Assembly (NCBI RefSeq): GCF_018294505.1
Contig: NC_057795.1
Span: forward strand, 225,793,193 to 225,857,192
Source of the DNA: Triticum aestivum
Taxonomy: Eukaryota > Streptophyta > Magnoliopsida > Poales > Poaceae
Length of the DNA stretch: 64,000 nucleotides
Direction: 5' to 3'
The position numbers and the translations under genes were made by a program. Of the stretch, positions 33,927 through 44,882 are shown piece after piece. Each line of letters begins with the position of its first letter. Positions within the stretch are counted from its first letter, which is position 1. The notes under the pieces are model-generated. The model worked only from the letters and a program-made list of their open reading frames with translations. It made no database searches and was not told where the DNA came from.

Positions 33927-34455
33927 TGATGAAGCTATGTACCTAGGGTAGGGTCATGGACCTGTCCAAACCACCCTACCCAAGGACATCTCTAGAAGAT
34001 ACCACCTTCCAATCGACTCAGAAGTGTTCCACTCGACAGACTTGAAGACACTTGACCATGAAGCCAATCACTCGACAGCCAGGAGATCTAAAGTCACTCT
34101 GCATGAAAACGGTCGATCATTAAGTAGCTTTTATGGTCATCATAGCATTTTATTTGTGGTGTTACCAGTAACGCCCGATCTTAATGTACCTTAAACCCTA
34201 GATAACTGAGGGTCGGAGGGGTCTGGCGAACTCTATATAAGCCACCCCCCTCCTCAGTGTAAAGGGTTCGCACCCCTGTAACTCATACACATATAATCCA
34301 GTCGACCGCCTCCAGGCTCCGAGACGTAGGGCTGTTACTTCCTCCTAGAAGGGCCTGAACTCGTAAACCTCTTGTGTATACAACTGACACATAGCTATGA
34401 TCTTGCCTCTCCATTCCTACCCCCCTACACTACTATCAGACTTAGAACCACGACA
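33927..34455 (+). repeat. Element T 5' LTR, copy B
   Basis: 529 bp, same length as copy A with scattered substitutions. TATA box CTATATAAGCC conserved. Followed by the primer site at 34457-34474 with one change (TTGGCGTCCACC). Confidence 0.92.
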
Positions 34456-34528
34456 GTTGGCGTCCACCGTGGGGCAGGTGTCTTAGCGACTTATTGGAGA
34501 AGTTGCGATTTTTCTGATCTCCTTCATC

Positions 34529-34741
34529 ATGGTTTCAGGCGGAGTTTTGGTTGAGGGCCGCGAGATCTATCTCGGCGCGCTCACGTTCATCGCCGACGAC
34601 TCCGCTTGGCTTCAGGAGGCTCCGCTCGACATCGATGCGCTCCCTGTCCTCGGGGCGACGCACTTTCGCGCGTGCATCCACGGCGTCCTCCTGCGGCAAC
34701 CGTCGACCCAGTATCTGTTGGCCCCCGTGTCGTCCTCCCTC
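34529..34741 (+). pseudogene. gag: Element T gag N-terminal segment, copy B
   Basis: Duplicate of 20935-21147, open for 71 codons, ending in the CCCTC target site (34737-34741) before N1 copy B. Its right-hand continuation is deleted in this copy. Confidence 0.8.
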
Positions 34742-35752
34742 TGATGCGGAGCATCCCACGTTCATCCCCATGTACACTCCGACTACTCTCCAAGCCCCAA
34801 AGATACATAAGATGAGACCTCGACTATGCGCCATTGGACACAAGGTGAACCTGTTCCTAAATGCTTCCCCTTTCCATTCGTGTGAGACATGGTTGCTACC
34901 TAATGCAAGGACACTATGCATGCCTAGGTAACAAGGAGACCCTCTCGGAGATGCTCGGAATGATGGACAAGTCCCCAAGTACAAGGATGAAGGAGCACGC
35001 CGAGAGGAACCGGAGAAAGGCTACAGGACCCAGACATCCGGCCCCGGCCCGGACATCTGGCCCCTGAAGATGTCAACAACAACAGCAGCCCAGCCATCGA
35101 AGTGCTACAGGGCCTGGACATCCGGCGCCCCGGGACAGGCCGGAAATCTGGCGCCAGCCTGGACATCCGGCGCCCCATCACAGAATGTCCAGAAGCTGGA
35201 TCAAGCCAGCCCGGACATCCGGCCCAGCGCCCAGACATCCGGCGTCTCGGGAAAGCCCGGACATCCGGCCCGTCGCCCAGACATCCGGCCTCCCCTGCCT
35301 GCGTGCAGTGCATTCGGGCCGAGGCCCATGTACCCGTTCGCCCCTTAGACTATATATACTCCCCCTCCACCTACGTTTTAGGGTTAGCATTGGATTAGCT
35401 CATATTTGTGTGAGAGCCTTGCTCATCCACTTGGATACTTCTCCTCGGAGTTCATGACCTCTTCGGAGAAGATCCCCCAAGCAGATTCAAGACCCCTTTC
35501 TAGGGAAGATCATCAAGACCTCCTCATGGAGAAGAACGGTTCCTTTGTATCCTTACCTTTGTTGATTGTGGATCTTGAGTTACTCTATGTGTTCGGTGAT
35601 CTAGCACTTGTGTGATTGATTCCTTGTTGGTTTAGTGATTCTCTCTCGTTTTCCCCGTGTTTCCCCTTTGTGCTTCCGCGTGTTCTTCGTGTTTCCCCGT
35701 AGGATCCACTCCAAACGTGAAAGATCGGCCCCTAGGGTTGTGCCCTACATCA
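34742..35752 (+). repeat. N1 5' LTR, copy B
   Basis: 1,011 bp, same length as copy A 5' LTR, with about 12-14 differences by eye. Keeps the nine-motif CCGGACATCCGG cluster. Confidence 0.93.
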
Positions 35753-37746
35753 TCTTGGTATCATGAGCCACGTTGATCATGTTTTTGGAGCCCCAACCCT
35801 TCGTTTTCTAGCTTGATTTTGTTGATTTCGTCCTAAATCCGAAAATCCCCACCAAAAATAGCCCCCAATTTTTTTGTGATTTGTTGGTTTGATGATGTTT
35901 TCTTGATTTTGATCCATGGATTTGCTTGGTTTCAAGTGGATCTAGCTTTCCCCCAAGTTTCCCCACTTTCCATCCACGAAATCTCTCCAATTTTGACCCC
36001 GAAATCTTAATTTTCCGCCCCAAAATCAAGTTCCTCGAGTTCATCCTCGGATTTGGAGCCCGGACATCCGCCCATTAGCTCGGATATCCGGCTCCTGGAG
36101 TGCATTTTCGCACAAGGTTCTGGACATCAGTTCCCGGAAATCCGGCCCGAGCCCCGGATGTCCGGCCCCTGGGATTTCAGCTCTCTCCGTTTCACCGTTT
36201 TGACCATAACTAATTTATCCGGAGTCCGTTTTTGACGTTCTTTAGCTCGTTTTGAAGCTATTGACATCCCCCATCCCATAAAAATACCACCAACATCATT
36301 TGACTCCATCAAATTTTGTGAATTTTGGCATCTTTGCCTAGGGCTTCCACCACAACATCCGCATAACCTCCACCGACTTCCGCATCCTAACCCATTTTGT
36401 TCCATATATCATTAGTGGTTGTTTGAGTAGTGACTTAAGTATCCTAAGGTGTTTCAGCTACTTAGGGATGGTTGCTTCTTCATCAACCGCCACCATACCT
36501 TCCGCATAGGCTTGCCCACCATACACTTCCGCCACCCCAACTTAACCCAATTTTGTTTGAATTTTTTGAGTTGAGGCTTGTGTCTCCCGAGGTGTTTCGG
36601 CTACTTAGGGATGGCAAATTCAACTCTGACACGTGTATAGCCAATCATTTCACTTCCGCATTGCCAAGTGCAAACCACCACCGCTTTCCGCTACCACCAT
36701 TTTGACATTTGACGTTTGAGATTTTGAGTTCGCGGTTTTTCCGTTTCCTAAGGTGTTTCGGTTACTTAGGGAGGAGTCTCCATCATCTTGGTTTCTACAT
36801 CAAGAACACCGCTACTCATCATCGCCGGACGGTAACCTCCATATCATCTTGGTATCGTGGTAGCCCTCCATTGTATATTCCCCTTGACATTGCATTGTTA
36901 ACCCCTACCCCATTTTGTGTTACTTGCCTATTGAGACTAGCCATTTGAGTATTGCCGGCAATGTTACTTGTGCACGTTAGTGATCACACTTCCCATAGCA
37001 TATATACCATATCATCGTGGTGCATATATTGGTATCATATCTTGTGTCACAAGTTTGTTCCTGCATATACACAATTACTATCTTGGTTTGTGCATTGTGT
37101 AAAAGTGGCCATATAAAAATAATAATAATAAAGATTTTAAGCAAAAGAAAGAGCGCAAAGAAGCTTGTAAGCAAGTGCCATAGCATCATACCACATTGCA
37201 TATAAGATTGTCATATCCGATCATCTTGGATCATCTTGAGAGAAACACCGGGAACCATACATACATAGAGTACTTGGGATAGAAGTTTATCCATTTTGCA
37301 TCTTATAGGTTGTGCACAAGTGTCGTATCCGCCTATAGAGCAATCGTGCTAGTGTCTCTCTTGAGTTGTTCAACACGAGTGTTTTCCGTGGATTTCACAT
37401 TTTCTGCTCATTCCTTGGTTGCACGACCCCATTTATCTATCCGTGTGTGCATTTCCGTGTGCCATTCTTTGCTATTGGTCCATTTGTTTCACTTGCCAAT
37501 TTGTGAATCTCTTTCAATATTATTGACTCTTGCTAACATTTTGCATCAATTTTTTGTGCCACTATCCTCACCGAGCTCCACCCAAAGCCTTACTTGTGTA
37601 GGTGTGAGAACCGACAAGAATTGGTACCAATTGTGCTATTTCCTTGTTACACATTTGAGTGATCATTGATCCGTCTTCAACATTGGTCAAGGTACATTTG
37701 GTCTAGTTCTTCTCTTTCTCCCACTCATATTTGCTCGAGTCTTGTG

Positions 37747-39193
37747 ATGGATAGGCAAGGCATTTCCTCTCTGGTCTACGACAACAATGACGACGTGAAC
37801 AACTACATCTCCAAAGCGTCCATCTTCGATCTACAACGACAAATGCAAGGCACACAATCAAGATTGCGAGAGCGCATCGAGAACATCTCCATCGACATTC
37901 GTCACTCTGAAGCAAGGAAAAGGGACTACATCGACAAGAAGCTTTCCGCACATAAAGAGGAGCAAGATGCAAGGATGGAGGAGATTAGAGCCTTGATCAA
38001 GTCTTCTTCTCCTTCATCATCTTCAAGGCGAGTACATTCAAGCCACAAGTCTTCAGAGCGCGAACACGATGCAAGCGCAATTCGTCCACGTCACATCTTC
38101 GTGATGACCACCGTCACAATCGTGATCAACATCGTCATGAAGGGCAAGTCACCTCGAAGCAACATGTGCACGACAACGACGAATGACATCTACTACGAGC
38201 TCAAGCACGACAACGACATCATCATCATGAAGATGCTCCACAAGAGCAAATGCATAAGTCCCAACAAGACCTACTTCATGCCAAGGCGACGCTTCATGAG
38301 CACAAAAGAAGATCGCGAGATAACCACCACCAAGATGGTGCTACGACTACAACAACCACTTTGGCATCTTCGCCAAGTGCTATCAAGGCATCTTCGCCTT
38401 TGGACGTACGGAATCTTCGCCTACTTCCCACGAGTACGCCTACATCAACTTCATCAAGTCCAAGGCGACTACCTACGAGCGAGGGCGACACTTCCATCTT
38501 CGGAAGCCCCTCAAGGAAGATGGCCGAGCATGGGAAATTCCCTTCGGTCATGGAGACGAGCTATGAGGTGCTACATCATTTGGGCCTCCCACACCAAGAC
38601 GGTGACAAGAAGGTCGACCAAGGGCCATCCCCTTCGACCACGGCGATAGGAGTTGAGCTTGGAGACATTTGCACCTACATCTCTCCGACACCCACATATG
38701 TCAAGATGCCCCAAGTGCCATGTGAGGAGAGCCACTACCACATCAGTGAGATGAGTGACTCCACGATATGTGACATTGCGAGCATTTCCTATGAGAGGAT
38801 GAGTGTCACCACCACTAGCCCCACATATGAGAGCATGCCACACATCCTATGTGAGGTTGAGCGCCATTTGAGTGACTCCACCAACCATATGAGTGAGAGC
38901 ATCTTTGAGGGAGTGAGTGAGCCACAACACTTAGAGAGTGAGGTAGTTAACATGGCACGTGAGGCCACTATGATTTCTAACGACTTAACATCTACTCCTA
39001 TTGTGTTTTCTTCTTTGGTGCTAGGTCTCCTACATGATGACATGCCTACCCTCGACGAGTCCATCCCTCTAATGGGAAAACCGATGGCCATGGTGGATGA
39101 TGATACACCCCCACATGGTTCAATCAATATGAAGATGACAATGAGACGATCTTCGACACCTCACCTACAACACATGAGCGATGCTCCAAAGGT
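37747..39193 (+). pseudogene. N1 giant ORF, copy B fragment
   Basis: Starts at the same ATG (MDRQGISSLVYDNNDDVNNY) with the same coiled-coil region. One C is missing near 38090 (CCACGTCACATC against CCACGTCCACATC in copy A), so the early frame is diverted. The original frame reopens at 38250 for 318 codons until another one-base loss near 39110. The TGA seen in copy A at 24592 is also here, showing it predates the duplication. Cut by the Tekay-like LTR at 39194. Confidence 0.75.
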
Positions 39194-42100
39194 TGTCACA
39201 CCCTAGCTAGTCATGCATCAGAGTGTGTGCATCATGTTTAAAACTCCATTTAATTTGAATTGGGGATTTGTGAAACCCTCAGAATCATTTCTGAAAATGA
39301 TCCAAATAAAAATTTCTCCAAAAAGGTCCAAGAAAATGCTCATGTTGCTCTCTGAAAATATTGGACAGAGATAAAAATCAAACCAATATTTTTAAGAGCT
39401 CATAAGTATTTATTTTGGGCATTTGGAATTAATGCATAAATATTTGCATTGGAAATATATTAGTTATATATATTAATATATGTCCAAAAATTATGCCATC
39501 TGTTGGGGAGCTCTGGAATAATATATCTAGCTCCTGCAAAAATTGGCATAAGGAAATAAAATGATTTAATATTTTATTTAAATCAGAACAAATGTCAGAA
39601 ATTGGAAAACAGAAATAAATAAAAGGGAGAACCTTACCTGGGCTCCTCCCTGTGCAGCCCAGCCAGCTGGCCGGCCCAGCCAGCAGGCGGCCCAGCCCGC
39701 CTCCCTCCTCTGTCGTCTTCGTCCTCGACAGAGGGAGGGGAGTGTGGCCGGCGCGCGCGCGCCACCGCGCCACGCAACCTGCTCGCCTGCCTGCTTGCCC
39801 CTCCCCTCCTCGTCTGGATGGCCTGGAACGACGCCACGCCCTCCCCCGTTCTCTCTCACTCTCCCTCGGTTCTTCCCCTCCTCTCCCTCGCTCTCTCTCT
39901 CACGGCCGAACACCACCATCGCCGCCGTTCGCCATAGCAGCCATCACCGGCCACCCCTCGCCCCTCCGCTGAGCTCAGGAGCTCTGCCGCGACCCCCTCT
40001 TCCTCCCCACCAAGCCAAGCCCCTCGGGAAGCTCTGCATCGCCTCCACGCCATCGTCTTCCTCCTCGGGCTCCGACCACCATCGCCATCGATTCGCCGTC
40101 TCCAGCGCGTCCCCGAGCCCGCTTCGACGCCCACTGCAACCGCGGTGAGCTCCGCCACCGTTTCCCCCTCTTTTCCCCCTCGTTCCCGCACCGTAACCCC
40201 GCTTCCCACCACGGCCGAACCTCCGCCGTCGCCGAGCTCGCCGTCGACACAGCTCCGGTGACCATTTGGTCACCCCGGCGAGTCCAACAAGTCCGTAAGG
40301 ACCCGTAGAGCCCCTCCAGCGCCTCAGCTCCCTCGCCTGCGAGCAGCAACGCCGATCCCGACCGCACCCGAACTCCGGTCGCCGCTCACGAGCTCGCCGT
40401 CGTTGGTACCGGCCACCACAGGCACGGCCACCACCACCGTTCGACGCGCGGGAGCAAGGGCTCTCCAACGAGCCCAAGCACGGCCTCGCCCGTGCCCTGT
40501 AGCGCGTTTCCGTATCGCGCCGCCGTCTCGGGCCTCGCCGGCGTCATGTTGCCGGTGGGTTTGACCTGTTTGACCTGGGGTTTGACCCCCCAGGGTCACT
40601 GACGCGTGGGCCCCGTCGGCCAGGTGGTCAGATTAGTGCTAATCACTGTTAGCTAACCCCTGACACTGACCAGTGGGCCCCAGCGCCACTAATTCCTAAT
40701 TAGGATTAAACTAACCCTGTTTAACCCCCCTGTCACTGACGTGTGGACCCCACACGTCAGGTTTGACCCCAGCCAGCCGCAGTTGACCACTGACGTCATG
40801 CTGACGTCATGCTGGCGCAATATATATATTTCTGGATTTAATTTAAATCAGGAAATTCCAGAATATTATTTAAACTCCAAAATTTCATAACTTTTATTCT
40901 GTAACTCCAAATCAGACAAATTATATATGAAAAATGATCAGAAAAATTCAATCTATCCATCTGTACTATTTTCATGCATGATCAAACAAGTTAAATTGAT
41001 GTTTAAAGCAGAACAAGGAAAAGCACTTTAAAAGACCATACTTGAGTTTGAAATTTGAATCTTTGATTCAAATTGGTTCAAACCCTTCTGGTTTTAGTTG
41101 CATTAGCCCAACACACTCATATTGCCATGTTTCATGCATGCATCATATTGTTGCACATTGTTTGGTGATGGTTGTGTATCGGTGTCCTTTGCGACAGGTT
41201 CTGCCTCCGAGGAGTACCGTGATTACCCTAACGAAGAACCGTATCAGTGCATCGAACCACCAGGCAAGCAACCAACCATTTGATCATATCGATACAATCC
41301 CTTGTTCTCGCTCCTGCTCTCTTTTACTGCATTAAGACAACGCGATTCAAACTGCTGTGTGCTACGGTAGTTGAACCCATTTCCTCTGCATGACCTGTCA
41401 TTGCCACAGTAACTAGATGAAACCCACTAGCATGTGTAGGAGTTGATTGAGCCATATGTATGTGTTGTTCCTACCTTGCTATGCCTGCTATGCTTAGAGT
41501 CGGGTCAGGTCTGGTTCATCTGGGTGATGGGCTAGAGTGAAATGATTATGTCGGTAATGAGAGTGGTGTGGTGAACACGATTTGGTAAAGGTATCGATGA
41601 GAGGCCATGTAGGAGTACATGGTGCGTTGTTTCATTGAAGCCGACCTTAAGCACTGAGATCTGTATGTGTGATTTAAGAATCAGCTACTACCATGCATTG
41701 GGCCCGAAACCAATGGACCCTCTCGGCTTCTTATTCACCCTAGTTCTCCATCCAGGAGTTGCAAGTAGTTTCTGGTGTTTGTAGCCTACTGGAGGCCGTG
41801 GACAGCGCTGACCGTAGGGGTGGGCTGTGATGCGGTAGGTACGTGGCCGGGTGTACCGAATACCCGTTAGGTATCTCGGGAACCCTGTTCACATCGTTCG
41901 GGGCCGTATGGGAAACCTCGGCCGGACTCCCTGCGGATGGAACCTGGATAGGCGATAAACCTGGACTGGAGGCTTAGGTGGTTAGGTAGGTCGTGGCCGA
42001 CACCCACGTTGGGCTTCCGCTTGAAGGTTGCCGAGTACATGTCGTGTAAACGGCGGTAAGTGGTGAGAGCGTGTATGAAGAAGTACACCCCTGCAGGGTT

Positions 42101-43325
42101 AACATGATCTATTCGAATAGCCGCGTCCGCAGTAAAGGACTACTTGGTTGCCTATACAGTTCATAGACAAGTAAATGGAAACTGCTAAAAGCCTCAAGAT
42201 AAGTGTGAGTGCCGAGGATGGCTCTTCCGTAGGAAGACGGAGGCGGATCCTCGGTAGTGTATTGAAGTGGTGAGTAGTGGACTCGTGTGCGCAAAACCAT
42301 TTCAAGTTGGAGTATCGTGGGATAGTCTAGCCAAGAGTCAAAGCTGGCTTGCTGCAATAACTCCACCAACCCTTCTTGATAATATGCATGTATGTAGGAT
42401 CTGATGTAAGTCTTGCTGAGTACCTTTGTACTCATGTTGCTATAATTTACATTTTTTTTACAGAAGACGCTGCAACCCCTTCTGATGGGTTCTATGTAGA
42501 CATTGACATCAACGAGTAGGCTAAAGGCCCAGGTGGTGACCCTGAGCTTGTGAAGGACCACGTAGTATAGCTAGGCTTTCCAAGCCTCTTTTATTTTACT
42601 AGTTGTCTGTACTCAGACAAGTTACTTCCGCTGCTGGTTTGTATGACTGTATGACTTGTATGTTGGGTCGTGAGACCCGTACCTTTGTGTATGCTATGTA
42701 TGGCTCCCTGAGCCTTAAATAAAGTACTTGTGTCGTAGAGTCATGTTGTGATGCTTCGTTGTATTTGCACATATCGAGCATATTGTGTGTATGATTGAAA
42801 TGCTTGGTATGTCTGGGATCTGACTACCTAGTTGTTTATCTTTAGTAGCCTCTCTTACCGGGAAATGTCTCCTAGTGTTACCGCTGAGCCATGGTAGCTT
42901 GCTACTGCTCTGGAACACTTAGGCTGGCCGGCATGTGTCCTTCTTCGTTCTTGTGTCTGTCCCTTCGGGGAAATGTCACGCTTTGAGTACCGGAGTCCTG
43001 TTAGTCCGCTACAGCCCGGTTTACCGGAGTCCTGCTAGCCCCGTGCTACAGCCCGGACCCACTTGCTGATGACCGACACGTTCGAAGCTGGGTCATGGAT
43101 GCCTGTCCCTGTAAGTCTGTGCCACTTTGGGTTTACGACTAGTCATGTCAGCCCGGGCTCCTTATCATATGGATGCTAGCGACACTATCATATACGTGAG
43201 CCAAAAGGCGCAAACGGTCCCAGGCAAGGTAAGGTGACACCCGTGGGGATACCGTGCGTGAGGCCGCAAAGTGATATGAGGTGTTACCGGCTAGATCGAT
43301 GTGACATCGAGTCGGGGTCCTGACA
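39194..43325 (+). repeat. Tekay-like 5' LTR (4.1 kb)
   Basis: Runs from TGTCACACCCTAGC to GGGGTCCTGACA, followed by the primer site. AT-rich at both ends, with a GC-rich block at about 39640-40600 that gives long chance frames on both strands. Around 42985-43065 a short duplication repeats ACCGGAGTCCTG...GCTACAGCCCGG. No gene is called in it. Confidence 0.85.
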
Positions 43326-43329
43326 GCGT

Positions 43330-43342
43330 TGGCATCAGAGCC
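43330..43342 (+). promoter_or_regulatory. Tekay-like primer-binding site, initiator tRNA-Met type
   Basis: TGGCATCAGAGCC, one base off TGGTATCAGAGCC, four bases after the LTR end. Confidence 0.85.
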
Positions 43343-43766
43343 GGACTACCTGTAGGTTCTCCAAGCCAAACTGGTCGATGTTGAGTCTAGAAATTCTTTA
43401 GTTATATGTAGGGGAATTGTTTGTGGGTTGGAACGTAAGGCTCTTTTACTCCTTTATCTTATGACATTCTGATCTGAGTCAGTCTATTCTTCCACCGGGG
43501 GTTAAGAAATTAGGATCTATTCTCTCTATCAGGATCACGTGTTACTAATCAGTAGTACCTTATAAGTTTGATGGATACAAGCCTAGTTCAGTTCTACTAC
43601 CACATTATGTTGTTAGAATGGATTCAGAACTTTGATATGATGATGTTGAGTGTGTATGAAATCCTTTGTCAAATGTCTCAAAATCCTTCTTGAGCATTTA
43701 CAGCTGTTATGCTGCCGAAATTTTGCTAGAAATTCTAATGCCTTTGCATTATGATTGTGCTTTCAG

Positions 43767-44540
43767 ATGGCCACTCGCGACCTCAATCAAGTGGTTCGCC
43801 TGACTCGATGCCTAGATGTACCCGGCCATACTGCCAAGTTGGTCAGGGTAATGACTGAGGCTGGACACCGCTGGTATCCTGAGTACACGGTCGAAGAGCA
43901 ATTTCGGGACTTCAATCAAAGCCAGTATCTCTGCACTGTCAGGATATTTCCATCTTATCCTAGATCCACCGAGCCCCTTCACTTCTCCTATGGACTCGGG
44001 GTTACTATTGAGATGGCTGTGCAGGATGCCGCCTACTCTATGATGACCATCATGCGAGTCAGATCTGGTCTATTTCGGGACTCTGATTTCCGGTATATGC
44101 CAGGATCACTTCCGGGAGCACAAGGGTATCTCCAGGCAATCTATGCTGACCCCACTCAGGAGGATTCACGGACTCGCACCACTGCTGAGATGCTCGAGGA
44201 TAAGGACCGTGAAAATCGGGCCTTGAGGTTAGAGCTCTTCAATACCCGTGCTGACCACTGGGCTACTTTGACTCGGTTTGCACCGGCGGTGCAAGCTGGA
44301 TATTCAGATATGCGCGATCTCTATCCTGTGAGATCTGCTCTGCCAGACGTGATGGGTTGGCGTGATGTAGGAGGCATCACCCCACCTCGCGGTCCCCGCA
44401 GGCCACCGTCTGTTGGTCCAAGACCTCATCCTAGCCCCTATGGTCCACAAGCTCCGCGAGATCGTCTGTTTCCGGATGATCATGTTGAGCTTCCAGGCTA
44501 TGGAGGTGACTTCTACGAGGACTACTACGGATCGGTCTGA
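43767..44540 (+). CDS. Extra ORF between primer site and gag, unknown function
   Basis: Intact 257-codon frame from ATG 43767 (MATRDLNQVVRLTRCLDVPG) to TGA 44538-44540. The middle, YTVEEQFRDF... LCTVRIFPSYPRS followed by HFSYGLGVTIEMAVQDAAYSM, has a beta-beta-helix look with an AAxxxM helix reminiscent of double-stranded RNA-binding-like folds; this is speculative. Then a helical charged stretch (AEMLEDKDRENRALRLELF) and a Pro-rich C-terminus. The ATG follows directly after a 3' splice-site-like TGTGCTTTCAG, and gag ATG 44883 follows TTGTTTACCTAGG, so spliced subgenomic RNAs are plausible. It is free of stops while gag-pol has two. No similar ORF is seen in the other elements here. Confidence 0.65.
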   Translation: MATRDLNQVVRLTRCLDVPGHTAKLVRVMTEAGHRWYPEYTVEEQFRDFNQSQYLCTVRIFPSYPRSTEPLHFSYGLGVTIEMAVQDAAYSMMTIMRVRSGLFRDSDFRYMPGSLPGAQGYLQAIYADPTQEDSRTRTTAEMLEDKDRENRALRLELFNTRADHWATLTRFAPAVQAGYSDMRDLYPVRSALPDVMGWRDVGGITPPRGPRRPPSVGPRPHPSPYGPQAPRDRLFPDDHVELPGYGGDFYEDYYGSV

Positions 44541-44882
44541 GTTAGTGGTAGTATCACTAGTTCGCACTAGCTGTGTCGTCTATCGTCCCGCGTGACTCGT
44601 GGGATATGACCTAGTTTGTACTCTTTCCGGAGGTGTAGAAAAATAATGTATAGGAGCTTGGGATGCCTCCGATGAGATGTAATCCTCTTTTCACCGTAAT
44701 AGTACTTTGTTTGGTCTTGTACTAAACCCTGTATGGTGTGTATGACGATGGAATAAAGAAGCAGTTTCTGTATCTACCATGTCATACGGATGATCATCTT
44801 GCATTTCGAGTTATTCCTTACATTTTATATCCCATGTCGGAATTTTATCATCCTGACTAAATCATTGTCTTGTTTACCTAGG
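44541..44882 (+). other. Spacer between extra ORF and gag
   Basis: 342 bp, AT-rich, no ORF. Ends in a pyrimidine-rich stretch with an AG just before the gag ATG. Confidence 0.5.

Larger units (their letters stand above)
34742..39193 (+). mobile_element. N1 copy B, 3' truncated
   Basis: Same insertion as copy A, carried along in the tandem duplication: identical left boundary in gag and the same CCCTC. It holds the 5' LTR (34742-35752), primer site (35756), leader and the first part of the giant ORF. It is broken after CCAAAGGT (39193) by the Tekay-like element, at the position matching 25602 in copy A. The remainder and the 3' LTR are lost in the later deletion. Confidence 0.92.

Noticed and set aside
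39944..40477. 177-codon minus-strand ORF in the Tekay LTR (and its twin at 50094-50627)
   Set aside because: Arg/Gly/Ala-rich frame in a GC-rich island with overlapping open frames on both strands and no start context or motif. It is most likely a composition effect; its presence in both LTRs is due to LTR identity.
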